Positions 1 to 6,067 of a stretch of 11,384 nucleotides of DNA are shown here, piece after piece. The position numbers and the translations under genes were made by a program. Every line of letters starts with the position of its first letter. Within the stretch, counting starts at the first letter, position 1. Origin of the DNA: Anaerolineae bacterium (GTDB taxonomy: Bacteria; Chloroflexota; Anaerolineae; B4-G1; SLSP01); the NCBI GenBank assembly GCA_021107605.1, contig JAIOSN010000180.1, positions 1-11,384 of the forward strand, in the 5' to 3' direction. Below the pieces are notes generated by a model. It was given only the letters and a program-made list of their open reading frames with translations. It was not told the origin of the DNA and did no database searches.

Positions 1-774
1 ATTGTGGGCAACTTAGGGATCGCGTACGCGAGCCTGGGCGAGGTCCGCCGCGCCATCAAGTTGTACGAGCAGGTGTTAGAGATTGCCCACGAGATTTGCG
101 CAGCATCCCCTAGCGCAGCTGAGCGGACGGCAGCCCGACGCGGGGAAGGCAACGCGCTAGGCAACCTGGGGCTGGCGTACGCAGACCTGGGCGAGGTCCG
201 CCGCGCCATTGCGTACTACGAGCAGGCATTAGAGATTGACCGCGAGATCGGCGACCGGCGCGGGGAGGGTGCAGACCTGGGCGGCCTGGGGAATGTGTAC
301 GCGGCCCTGGGCGATGTCCAACGCGCCGTTGTTTACTACGAGCAGGTGTTAGAGATTGACCGCGAGATCGGCGACCGGCAAGGGGAGAGCAAAGCTCTGG
401 GCAGCCTAGGAGTCGCATACAAGAACCTGGGCGAGGACCGCCGCGCCATCAAGTTGTACGAGCAGGCGTTGAAGATAGCGATAGAGATTGGAGATAGAAG
501 GACCGAAGGTGGCATTGTGGGCAACTTAGGGATCGCGTACGCGAGCCTGGGCGAGGTCCGCCGCGCCATCGCGTTGTACGAACAGCGGTCGGAAATCGCC
601 CGCGAGATCGGCGACCGGCGCGGGGAGGGCAACTCCCTGGCAAACCTGGGGCAAGCGTACAAAAAATTAGGCGAACCAGACCGCGCACGCGAAGTCTGGC
701 GGCAGTCGCTTGCCATTTTCGAAGCTATCGAAGATCCTCGCGCGGCCTGGGTGCGGGATTGGTTGGCGGGGTAA
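1..774 (+). CDS. TPR-repeat protein, 3' part (5' end outside window)
   Basis: The reading frame is open from the first base to TAA at 772-774, so the true start lies upstream; the GTG at 4 is an internal codon of a repeat. The visible 257 codons are six tetratricopeptide units. Counting the GTG as residue 1, they fall at about 2-52, 53-92, 93-132, 133-172, 173-212 and 213-256, each built on G-N-L-G-x-A-Y-x-x-L-G-E-x-x-R-A-I-x-x-Y-E-Q-x-L-E-I and ending in EIGDRRGEG. The 40-residue period matches the kinesin-light-chain/TPR_12 style rather than the 34-residue type. Unit 1 carries about 11 extra residues in its linker. TPR arrays form superhelical protein-binding surfaces; in Chloroflexota and cyanobacteria they often sit C-terminal to NTPase, CHAT or kinase domains, so an effector domain may lie upstream of the window. 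The partner is unknown. No membrane segment is visible. The C-terminus (DPRAAWVRDWLAG) looks like a natural capping helix. Confidence 0.9.
   Translation: MVGNLGIAYASLGEVRRAIKLYEQVLEIAHEICAASPSAAERTAARRGEGNALGNLGLAYADLGEVRRAIAYYEQALEIDREIGDRRGEGADLGGLGNVYAALGDVQRAVVYYEQVLEIDREIGDRQGESKALGSLGVAYKNLGEDRRAIKLYEQALKIAIEIGDRRTEGGIVGNLGIAYASLGEVRRAIALYEQRSEIAREIGDRRGEGNSLANLGQAYKKLGEPDRAREVWRQSLAIFEAIEDPRAAWVRDWLAG
514..570 (+). repeat. 57-bp exact direct repeat within the TPR gene
   Basis: Bases 514-570 are identical to bases 1-57, an offset of 513 nt (171 codons), so the reading frame is kept. The match may extend left of the window. Shorter perfect repeats also occur: 31 nt at 229-259 and 349-379, and 29 nt at 241-269 and 601-629. 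Identity at synonymous positions suggests recent duplication or gene conversion between TPR units. Confidence 0.9.
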
Positions 775-784
775 GTTGGGGGGA

Positions 785-853
785 GTTGAAAGTTGAAGGT
801 TGAAAGTTGAAGGTTGTAGGTGAAAGTTGAAGGTTGAAAGTTGAACGTTAAAC
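785..853 (+). repeat. GTTGAAR heptamer tandem array (10 units)
   Basis: Ten consecutive units follow the pattern GTTGAAA / GTTGAAG. One 6-nt unit (GTGAAA, 820-825) and three substituted ones (GTTGTAG 813-819, GTTGAAC 840-846, GTTAAAC 847-853) interrupt it. It begins 10 nt after the TPR stop codon. A 7-nt period cycles through all reading frames, so it is non-coding. It resembles in style the heptameric STRR repeats described in filamentous cyanobacteria. Confidence 0.9.
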
Positions 854-888
854 GACGGAACACGCACCACGCACCACGCAATACGAAT
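854..888 (+). repeat. CACGCAC heptamer tract continuing the array
   Basis: The 7-nt register continues with a different sequence: GACGGAA, CACGCAC, CACGCAC, CACGCAA, TACGAAT. Two units are exact copies and the rest are degenerate. It directly abuts the GTTGAAR array and may be part of the same compound element. Confidence 0.7.
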
Positions 889-939
889 CGTCTAGCTGTG
901 GCCGGTCTCAGGGGGGACTTCTGCACCTCTCTCCACTAA

Positions 940-963
940 CGCGCTATGGAAAGCGCGGCTACG
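940..963 (+). repeat. Short hairpin repeat element, copy 1
   Basis: CGCGCT (940-945) pairs perfectly with AGCGCG (952-957) across a 6-nt loop, ATGGAA. The tail GGCTACG (957-963) follows. Bases 946-963 match 2543-2560 at 16 of 18 positions, and both copies are followed by a GGCTA...TATCCTT-type sequence. This indicates a dispersed intergenic element rather than a chance hairpin. Confidence 0.65.
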
Positions 964-1005
964 CAGAGACGCTGGCTATCCTTGTTTGCGGGGCATCCCT
1001 GCTCC

Positions 1006-1033
1006 CGTCTACTGTCTACCGTCTACTGTCTCC
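1006..1033 (-). repeat. YGTCTAC heptamer array (4 units), inverted relative to 2401-2449
   Basis: The units are CGTCTAC, TGTCTAC, CGTCTAC and TGTCTCC. On the minus strand this reads GTAGACR, the same heptamer found downstream of eno on the plus strand. Bases 1007-1031 are a perfect reverse complement of 2410-2434 (25 nt). Confidence 0.9.
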
Positions 1034-1038
1034 CCCCA

Positions 1039-1067
1039 CTGGCAACTTGACCGCTTTGATGTATCAT
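1039..1067 (+). promoter_or_regulatory. Candidate sigma-70-type promoter for eno
   Basis: The -35-like CTGGCA (1039-1044, 4/6 to TTGACA) and the -10-like TATCAT (1062-1067, 5/6 to TATAAT) are separated by 17 nt. Transcription would begin near 1074, giving a leader of about 40 nt before the eno ATG. A better -35-like TTGACC at 1047-1052 has no -10 at proper spacing. This is motif evidence only. Confidence 0.4.
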
Positions 1068-1112
1068 TGCGGGGCAACAGGGTAAAAAATAGTCTTTAGG
1101 GAGGTTTTAACT

Positions 1113-2396
1113 ATGTCGATTATTGAAGCAGTACAGGCTCGCGAGATTTTGGATTCACGCGGCAACCCCACCGTAGAGGTGGATGTGATTTTGATGGATG
1201 GCACGTTTGGCCGCGCGGCGGTGCCTTCCGGCGCTTCGACCGGCGTCCACGAGGCGCTGGAGATGCGCGATGGTGACACGGGCCGCTACCGAGGCAAGGG
1301 CGTGCTCAACGCGGTGGATAATATCAACAATAAAATCGCACCGGAGGTCATCGGGTGGGACGCGATTGATCAGAAGGGGATTGATGAGTTGATGTTGGAG
1401 TTGGACGGCACGCCGAATAAAGCCAAGTTGGGCGCCAACGCGATTTTGGGCGTCTCACTGGCGGTGGCGAAAGCGGCCGCCGAATATCTCACGCTGCCGC
1501 TCTATCGTTACATCGGCGGCGTTTACGCACACACGCTCCCCGTGCCGATGATGAATATCCTCAACGGCGGTAAACATGCGGCCGACGGCCCGGATCTACA
1601 GGAATTTATGGTGATGCCGGCCGGTGCGCCCTCTTTCTCCGAGGCGTTGCGCTGGGGCACGGAGACCTATCACGCGCTCAGAGGCGTGCTCAAGAGCAAA
1701 GGCTACGGCGTGGGGGTGGGGGACGAGGGCGGTTTTGCTCCCAGCTTGAAGACCAACGAGGAAGCGATTGAAGTGATCTTAGAGGCGATCCAGAAGGCCG
1801 GTTACGAGCCGGGCAAGGACATCTTCATTGCCATGGATCCCGCCGCGTCGGAGATTTACGAGGACGGCAAGTACAATCTAGCCAAGGAAGGTCGTATTCT
1901 CAGCAGTGAGGAGATGGTGGAGTTTTACGCCGCTTGGGTTGCCAAGTACCCCATCATCAGCATTGAAGATGGTTTGGACGAGGATGACTGGGACGGGTTC
2001 CGGTTGATGACCGCGCGTCTAGGCGACAAGATCCAGGTGATGGGCGACGATCTGCTGGTGACAAACACCGAGCGCATCAAGAAAGGTATCGTGACCCACG
2101 CTGCGAACTCTGTTTTGATCAAGCTTAACCAGATCGGCACGCTGACTGAGACTATCGCCGCCGTGCGGATGGCGCAGAAGTACAACTGGACTGCGGTGGT
2201 CTCCCATCGCTCCGGGGAGACCGATGACACGACGATCGCTGATCTGGCCGTCGCGCTCGATACTGGGCAGATCAAGACCGGCGCGCCTTGTCGCATTGAC
2301 CGCGTAGCCAAATACAATCAGCTCCTCCGCATCGAGGAAGAGTTGGGTGAGAGTGGCGTTTTCGCCGGGATGGATGCGTTCCCGAATCTAGGTTAG
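1113..2396 (+). CDS. eno: Enolase (phosphopyruvate hydratase)
   Basis: This cytosolic glycolytic enzyme interconverts 2-phosphoglycerate and phosphoenolpyruvate plus water (EC 4.2.1.11) with Mg2+. The protein is complete at 427 residues, the usual bacterial length. The N-terminal domain carries the SGASTG loop (39-44). The barrel carries a KHAADG loop with the conserved His (155), GDEGGFAP with the catalytic acid/base Glu205, MDPAASE with metal ligand Asp242, SIEDGLDEDDWDG with metal ligand Glu285, GDD with metal ligand Asp312, the signature LIKLNQIGTLTET with catalytic Lys337, HRSGET (365-370) and Lys388 in QIKTGAP. All expected active-site residues are present. One small deviation is that the common HADN loop motif reads HAADG. 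The ATG is supported by a strong Shine-Dalgarno AGGGAGGT with a 7-nt spacer. The gene appears monocistronic, with a candidate promoter upstream and a strong terminator about 60 nt after the stop. In many bacteria enolase also scaffolds the RNA degradosome; nothing here shows that. Confidence 0.98.
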   Translation: MSIIEAVQAREILDSRGNPTVEVDVILMDGTFGRAAVPSGASTGVHEALEMRDGDTGRYRGKGVLNAVDNINNKIAPEVIGWDAIDQKGIDELMLELDGTPNKAKLGANAILGVSLAVAKAAAEYLTLPLYRYIGGVYAHTLPVPMMNILNGGKHAADGPDLQEFMVMPAGAPSFSEALRWGTETYHALRGVLKSKGYGVGVGDEGGFAPSLKTNEEAIEVILEAIQKAGYEPGKDIFIAMDPAASEIYEDGKYNLAKEGRILSSEEMVEFYAAWVAKYPIISIEDGLDEDDWDGFRLMTARLGDKIQVMGDDLLVTNTERIKKGIVTHAANSVLIKLNQIGTLTETIAAVRMAQKYNWTAVVSHRSGETDDTTIADLAVALDTGQIKTGAPCRIDRVAKYNQLLRIEEELGESGVFAGMDAFPNLG

Positions 2397-2400
2397 TTGA

Positions 2401-2449
2401 GTAGACGGTAGACAGTAGACGGTAGACAGTAGACAGTAGACGGTAGACG
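2401..2449 (+). repeat. GTAGACR heptamer tandem array (7 units)
   Basis: Seven perfect units, GTAGACG or GTAGACA, run without interruption and begin 5 nt after the eno stop codon. The array sits inside the predicted eno transcript, between the stop and the terminator hairpin. It is inverted relative to the 1006-1033 array. Confidence 0.95.
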
Positions 2450-2457
2450 GGACAGAG

Positions 2458-2499
2458 GGCCTTCTGGTCGCCAATGGCGGCTGGGAGGCCTTTTTCTTT
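2458..2499 (+). terminator. Intrinsic terminator of eno
   Basis: The left arm GGCCTTCTGGTCGCC (2458-2472) pairs with GGCGGCTGGGAGGCC (2476-2490) over all 15 positions, four of them G-U wobbles in RNA, around an AAT loop. The right arm runs directly into TTTTTCTTT (2491-2499). This is a textbook rho-independent terminator on the plus strand, 61 nt after the eno stop. The wobbles make it asymmetric: the minus-strand transcript would have mismatches there, so it is unlikely to be bidirectional. Confidence 0.93.
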
Positions 2500-2510
2500 G
2501 CCCGCCCTTG

Positions 2511-2607
2511 TCCTTCCGAGCCACGCAGCCCAGCTCCGCGATTTGGAAATCGCGGCTACGTTGCCCCGGCCGCTGAAGCGGGCTAGGTTATCCTTCCGAG
2601 CCACGCA
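2511..2607 (+). repeat. Short hairpin repeat element, copy 2, bracketed by a 17-nt direct repeat
   Basis: CCGCGATTT (2536-2544) and AAATCGCGG (2547-2555) form a perfect 9-bp inverted repeat around GG, followed by CTACG; 2543-2560 matches copy 1 at 946-963. The sequence TCCTTCCGAGCCACGCA occurs at 2511-2527 and again, identical, at 2591-2607, 80 nt apart on either side of the hairpin. No coding potential is seen. Confidence 0.75.
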
Positions 2608-2634
2608 TGGCGCATTCGCGCCCCGCAGGGGGCC

Positions 2635-2653
2635 AGAAACAGTATTTGTTTCT
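2635..2653. repeat. Small inverted repeat upstream of the protease promoter
   Basis: AGAAACA (2635-2641) and TGTTTCT (2647-2653) are perfect inverted arms around GTATT. The repeat lies 12 nt upstream of a TTGACC -35-like hexamer, so it could be an operator or a weak hairpin. A CCCC-GCA-GGGG inverted repeat lies just before it (2621-2631). No function is assigned. Confidence 0.4.
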
Positions 2654-2665
2654 TAGTAGCGCGCT

Positions 2666-2716
2666 TTGACCGAGCGTCCCAATCGGGTTTATGTTTAGCG
2701 CATTTTATGCTAAGAT
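2666..2716 (+). promoter_or_regulatory. Candidate promoter(s) for the protease-usp-kinase unit
   Basis: There are two overlapping options. One is TTGACC (2666-2671, 5/6) with TATGTT (2690-2695, 4/6) at 18 nt. The other is an extended -10, TGCTAAGAT (2708-2716), with a weak TTTATG (2688-2693) at -35. The second would place the start near 2723, inside the AT-rich Fur-like sequence. The block from about 2686 to 2738 is distinctly AT-rich against its surroundings, as promoters often are. Confidence 0.4.
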
Positions 2717-2721
2717 ACAGT

Positions 2722-2736
2722 TTAAAATCATTATCA
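2722..2736 (+). promoter_or_regulatory. Fur-box-like sequence in the protease 5' leader
   Basis: TTAAAATCATTATCA matches the 7-1-7 Fur consensus TGATAAT-N-ATTATCA at 12 of 14 defined positions; the right arm is perfect and the left arm is 5/7. It lies just after the candidate -10 and 26 nt before the GTG start, where a repressor could block transcription. It may also be a chance match in an AT-rich leader. Confidence 0.3.
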
Positions 2737-2762
2737 TTCCAGAGGAGAGGGGGGCTTACCTA

Positions 2763-5183
2763 GTGAAAGAACAACTGCAACTCACCGCCGAGGACCTTTA
2801 TCAAGTCACCGAGCTTGACCAACTTGAATTTGAGACCACCGCTGAGCTGGAAGAGCTGCCCGGAGCCGTAGGGCAAGCGCGCGCCGTAGCAGCTCTCCAG
2901 TTCGGAATCGGGATGCGACAGCGAGGTTACAATATCTTCGCGTTGGGGCCAGCGGGCACCGGCAAACATAGTTTCATCCAACAATTCTTTGCGCAACAGG
3001 CTACCGCTGCTCTCACCCCGCCTGATTGGTGCTATCTCAACAATTTTGATCATCCCCACCAGCCATACGCTATCAAATTACCGGCCGGCAAGGGCAAAGA
3101 GTTCCGGGATGATATGAAAGAGCTAATCGAGAATCTCCACACGGCTCTCTCGGCGGCTTTTGAGAGTGAGGAGTATCAGACTTGCCGGCAAACCATAATC
3201 GAGGAGTTCCAGGAACGGCAGGCCACGGCCTTCAAGGCGTTGCAAGCGGAGGCCGAGCCAAAAGATGTGGCGATTATCCGTACTCCATCCGGGCTGGCCG
3301 TCGCTCCGGTACGTGAGGAGGAAGTGCTTAGCACAGAGGAAATTGACGCGCTCTCAGAGGAGGAGCAGGCAGAGCTAAAGGCAGCGATCTCCAAAATTCA
3401 GGATAAACTCCAGAAGATACTGCAACAGATACCCGCTTGGCAGCGTGAATTGCGTAAAAAGGGCACTCGACTAAATCAAGATACCGCTGATTTCGCGGTG
3501 GGCGGCTTGCTGGCAGAGCTGGCGGAAAAATACGCGGAGTTCTCCAGGATCACCGCACATCTGCAAGCCATCCGTGAGGATGTGGTGGAGCATACTGATG
3601 TTTTTCTCTCCTCGGATGAGAGTGACCACGACGGCGCCCAATCTCCCGCTGGCGGAGAGCCGCGAGCGCTCCTGCAAAATTACCAGGTTAATCTTCTGAT
3701 AGACCATAGCGCATCCCAGGGCGCGCCGGTTATCTATGAGGACAACCCCACCTATCAAAATCTGATCGGGCGGGTGGAGCATGAGGCGCGGCTAGGCACG
3801 CTCTTCACCGATTTCCGGCTGATCAAACCCGGCGCACTGCACCGCGCTAATGGCGGTTACTTGATCATAGATGCTCGCAAACTGCTGATGCAACCTTATG
3901 CCTGGGATGGACTCAAGCGCGCTCTGCAGAGCAATCAAATCCATATCGAATCCCTGGGGCAAAAACTGAGCCTCATCAGCACCATCTCTCTGGAACCGGA
4001 AGCTATCCCGTTGCAAGTCAAGGTGGCTCTCTTTGGCGAGCGGCAACTCTATTACTTGCTCTGGGAACTAGACCCCGAATTTGCCGAGCTCTTCAAAGTG
4101 GAGGCGGATTTCGAGGAACAGATGGAGCGGAACCATGAGAACCAACCGCTCTATGCGCGACTGATTGCGACTTTGGCTCGCAAGGAGCAGCTGCGGCCCC
4201 TCACTCGGACGGCGGTGGTGCGGGTGATTGAGGAGAGCGCGCGCTTGGCCGGGGACAAGGAGAAACTCTCCACGCAAATGTGTACGGTTATTGATCTCTT
4301 GCGTGAGGCCGATTACTGGGCTGACCGGCAGGCATGTGAGGTTGTCACGGCCGCCGATGTGCAACAGGCCATCGTCTCGCGGATCAGACGGGCTAACCGT
4401 ATCCAGGAGCGGATCCGGGAGGGGATTCTGCGTGAAACCTATCTGATCGCCACCTCGGGCCAGGCCGTCGGCCAGCTCAATGGGCTTTCAGTTATGCAGC
4501 TGGGTGATTACGCTTTTGGAACCCCCTGCTGTATCATGGCCACGGTTTATCTGGGGGAAGGCAAGGTGCTGGATATCGAGCGTGAGGTGGAATTAGGCGG
4601 GCCGTTGCACTCCAAGGGGGTGCTTATTCTCACCGGGTTCTTGGGCCGGCGGTACGCGCAAGAGGCGCCGCTTGCCTTCACGGCCAGCCTCGTCTTTGAG
4701 CAATCCTATAACGAGATTGATGGTGATAGCGCCTCCTCCGCCGAGCTCTACGCGCTGCTCTCCGCTATCGGTAACATCCCGCTCAATCAAGCCCTGGCCG
4801 TGACCGGCTCGGTGAACCAACATGGGCAGGTGCAAGCCATCGGCGGCGTCAACGAGAAGATAGAGGGTTTCTTTGATCTCTGCCAGGCGCGCGGGCTGAC
4901 GGGCAAGCAAGGCGTACTCATTCCCGCCGCCAACGTTAAACAGCTGATGTTGCGTCAGGACGTAGTGGCAGCGGTCGCGGCGAGAGAATTTCAGCTCTAC
5001 CGGATAAATACCGTTGATGAGGGAATGGAAATTCTCAGTGGATTGCCGGCTGGTGAGTTGGACGCGACGGGCAACTATCCTGAAGGGAGCATCAACTATT
5101 GTGTCCAACAAGCTTTAATTGACTTGGCAGAGAAACGGGAGGAGTTCGGGCACCGCGACGGGGAAAAGCAAACCGATGAATGA
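2763..5183 (+). CDS. LonB-like ATP-dependent protease (AAA_32 / Lon_C family)
   Basis: This is a soluble ATP-dependent serine protease of the Lon superfamily, the group of E. coli YcbZ/LonH-like proteins, expected to unfold and degrade protein substrates in the cytosol. I chose GTG 2763 (806 residues): a purine-rich Shine-Dalgarno (GAGGAGAGGGGGG, about 2741-2753) sits upstream, and the family normally begins shortly before the FETTAEL segment. An ATG at 2691 would add 24 hydrophobic, unfamily-like residues read through the candidate promoter. Walker A is GPAGTGKHS (62-70). A long helical, charged insertion follows (about 115-300). Walker B is GGYLIIDA (364-371), the sensor-1 region ALFGERQLYYLL is near 422-433, and the DPEFAELFKV segment is at 437-446. 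The C-terminal protease domain carries DGDSASSAE with catalytic Ser656 and GGVNEKIEG with catalytic Lys699; the 43-residue spacing equals E. coli Lon Ser679-Lys722. There is no classical Lon N-domain and no membrane segment, unlike archaeal LonB. Its stop overlaps the next gene's start. Confidence 0.93.
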   Translation: MKEQLQLTAEDLYQVTELDQLEFETTAELEELPGAVGQARAVAALQFGIGMRQRGYNIFALGPAGTGKHSFIQQFFAQQATAALTPPDWCYLNNFDHPHQPYAIKLPAGKGKEFRDDMKELIENLHTALSAAFESEEYQTCRQTIIEEFQERQATAFKALQAEAEPKDVAIIRTPSGLAVAPVREEEVLSTEEIDALSEEEQAELKAAISKIQDKLQKILQQIPAWQRELRKKGTRLNQDTADFAVGGLLAELAEKYAEFSRITAHLQAIREDVVEHTDVFLSSDESDHDGAQSPAGGEPRALLQNYQVNLLIDHSASQGAPVIYEDNPTYQNLIGRVEHEARLGTLFTDFRLIKPGALHRANGGYLIIDARKLLMQPYAWDGLKRALQSNQIHIESLGQKLSLISTISLEPEAIPLQVKVALFGERQLYYLLWELDPEFAELFKVEADFEEQMERNHENQPLYARLIATLARKEQLRPLTRTAVVRVIEESARLAGDKEKLSTQMCTVIDLLREADYWADRQACEVVTAADVQQAIVSRIRRANRIQERIREGILRETYLIATSGQAVGQLNGLSVMQLGDYAFGTPCCIMATVYLGEGKVLDIEREVELGGPLHSKGVLILTGFLGRRYAQEAPLAFTASLVFEQSYNEIDGDSASSAELYALLSAIGNIPLNQALAVTGSVNQHGQVQAIGGVNEKIEGFFDLCQARGLTGKQGVLIPAANVKQLMLRQDVVAAVAAREFQLYRINTVDEGMEILSGLPAGELDATGNYPEGSINYCVQQALIDLAEKREEFGHRDGEKQTDE

Positions 5184-6012
5184 GCAAGAAGTAGAGATCC
5201 GGCGCATATTGGTGGCATTGGATGCTTCGCCGCACAGCCGCGCGGCATTGGAAGCCGCCGCCGAGCTGGCTACCCGTCTCCATGCTGCGTTGAGGGGTTT
5301 ATTTGTGGAGGATGTCCGGTTGTTGCAACTGGCTCAACTACCCTTCAGCCAGGAGATTGGACAGCTCTCCGCTTCCTGGCGGCAACTGAACACTGCGCGG
5401 ATCGAACGCGAGCTCCGCGTACAGGCGAAACGTGCCCGGCGCACCTTCGCGCTGACGGTCAAACAGATGCCGGTGGCGAGTGAGTTCCATGTGACGCGCG
5501 GTGTAGTGGCCTCGGAGGTGCTGGCGGCTGTCGGGGATGCCGATCTGCTGGTGCTGGGGAGAGCCGGGTGGTCGCGTGTGCTGATCAAGCAGTTAGGTTC
5601 CACTGCGCGTACCGCTTTAGCGGCGGCCCCAAATTTGATATTGATTGTGCCGGCTGGAGGTCATCTCGGCTGGCCGGTGCAGGTTATTTACGATGGTTCG
5701 CCAGCAGCAGAGAAGGGATTGCTCATTGCGGGGAGTATTATGGGAGAAGGTCAATGGTTAAACGTCCTCTTGCTGGCTGGTGAAGCAGAGCTGGCCGTGT
5801 TCCATGACCAGGCGCAGACTATGCTGCGCGACCGCGATTTTAACATAGGGTATCAAACCCTGGCCCGGAGCAACGTCTCGTCTCTGCTCCAGCTACTAGA
5901 GTTCCAGAGTAACGGATTGTTGGTTATGCCTCTTAAGCCCGCTTTGCTGGCGGAAGATGCCCTGCTGACGTTACTGCCCCGGATCAAGATGCCGGCGCTC
6001 TTGGTGCGATAG
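5176..6012 (+). CDS. Universal stress protein, tandem Usp domains
   Basis: The protein has 278 residues from ATG 5176, where the protein begins MNEQEVEIRRILVALD. That ATG overlaps the protease stop by 8 nt (ATGAATGA), so translation is probably coupled; the upstream Shine-Dalgarno is weak. A longer frame from 5119 adds residues that merely overlap the protease. Domain 1 (about 9-160) has the Usp start ILVALDASP with nucleotide-binding Asp16. It also has the ATP motif G-2X-G-9X-G-S exactly: Gly128, Gly131, Gly141 and Ser142. Domain 2 (about 166-278) restarts with VQVIYDGSPAAEKG, a second Usp-like opening, but its C-terminal part (LLVMPLKPALLAEDALLTLL) lacks the glycine motif, so it is probably a degenerate partner that does not bind nucleotide. 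Usp proteins are cytosolic ATP- or AMP-binding stress and signalling proteins; the specific role is unknown. Location between a protease and a sensor kinase suggests a shared stress response. Confidence 0.88.
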   Translation: MNEQEVEIRRILVALDASPHSRAALEAAAELATRLHAALRGLFVEDVRLLQLAQLPFSQEIGQLSASWRQLNTARIERELRVQAKRARRTFALTVKQMPVASEFHVTRGVVASEVLAAVGDADLLVLGRAGWSRVLIKQLGSTARTALAAAPNLILIVPAGGHLGWPVQVIYDGSPAAEKGLLIAGSIMGEGQWLNVLLLAGEAELAVFHDQAQTMLRDRDFNIGYQTLARSNVSSLLQLLEFQSNGLLVMPLKPALLAEDALLTLLPRIKMPALLVR

Positions 6013-6067
6013 GAATTCGTGGTGCGCGGCGGCCACGGCTAGGTTCGAGCGTCTGAGGAGAAATTTA

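Larger units (their letters stand above)
775..1112. other. Repeat-rich spacer between TPR gene and eno
   Basis: This 338-bp spacer holds a compound heptamer tract (785-888), a small hairpin element (940-957), an inverted heptamer array (1006-1033), a candidate promoter (1039-1067) and the eno ribosome-binding site (AGGGAGGT, 1098-1105). No clear terminator follows the TPR gene. No gene is supported: minus-strand open frames here translate the heptamers into periodic low-complexity protein and run on as antisense of the TPR gene. Confidence 0.75.

Noticed and set aside
110..688. Other minus-strand frames opposite the TPR gene
   Set aside because: They are periodic mirror images of the TPR repeat DNA, expected from a GC-rich repetitive coding strand.
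785..888. Possible CRISPR array
   Set aside because: The period is 7 nt with no unique spacers; a CRISPR needs repeats of about 24-40 nt separated by spacers of similar length.
336..926. A 196-codon minus-strand open frame
   Set aside because: It is antisense to the TPR gene and its N-terminal part translates the heptamer array into a periodic TFNFQ/LQLST pattern. It has no ribosome site or recognisable domain.
1047..1052. TTGACC as -35 of the eno promoter
   Set aside because: At the proper spacing the sequence is GC-rich (CGGGGC) with no -10; the CTGGCA/TATCAT pair fits better.
2474..2656. Small plus-strand frame of 60 codons
   Set aside because: It starts inside the terminator hairpin of eno and crosses the hairpin repeat element; it has no Shine-Dalgarno and no protein-like composition.
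4593..5111. A 172-codon minus-strand frame within the protease gene
   Set aside because: The plus strand encodes the conserved Lon catalytic domain with its Ser-Lys dyad; the antisense frame shows no family features.
6018..6037. CGTGG...CCACG hairpin between usp and the kinase
   Set aside because: The stem is only 5 bp with a 10-nt loop and no T-tract. It is too weak to call a terminator and is compatible with an operon.
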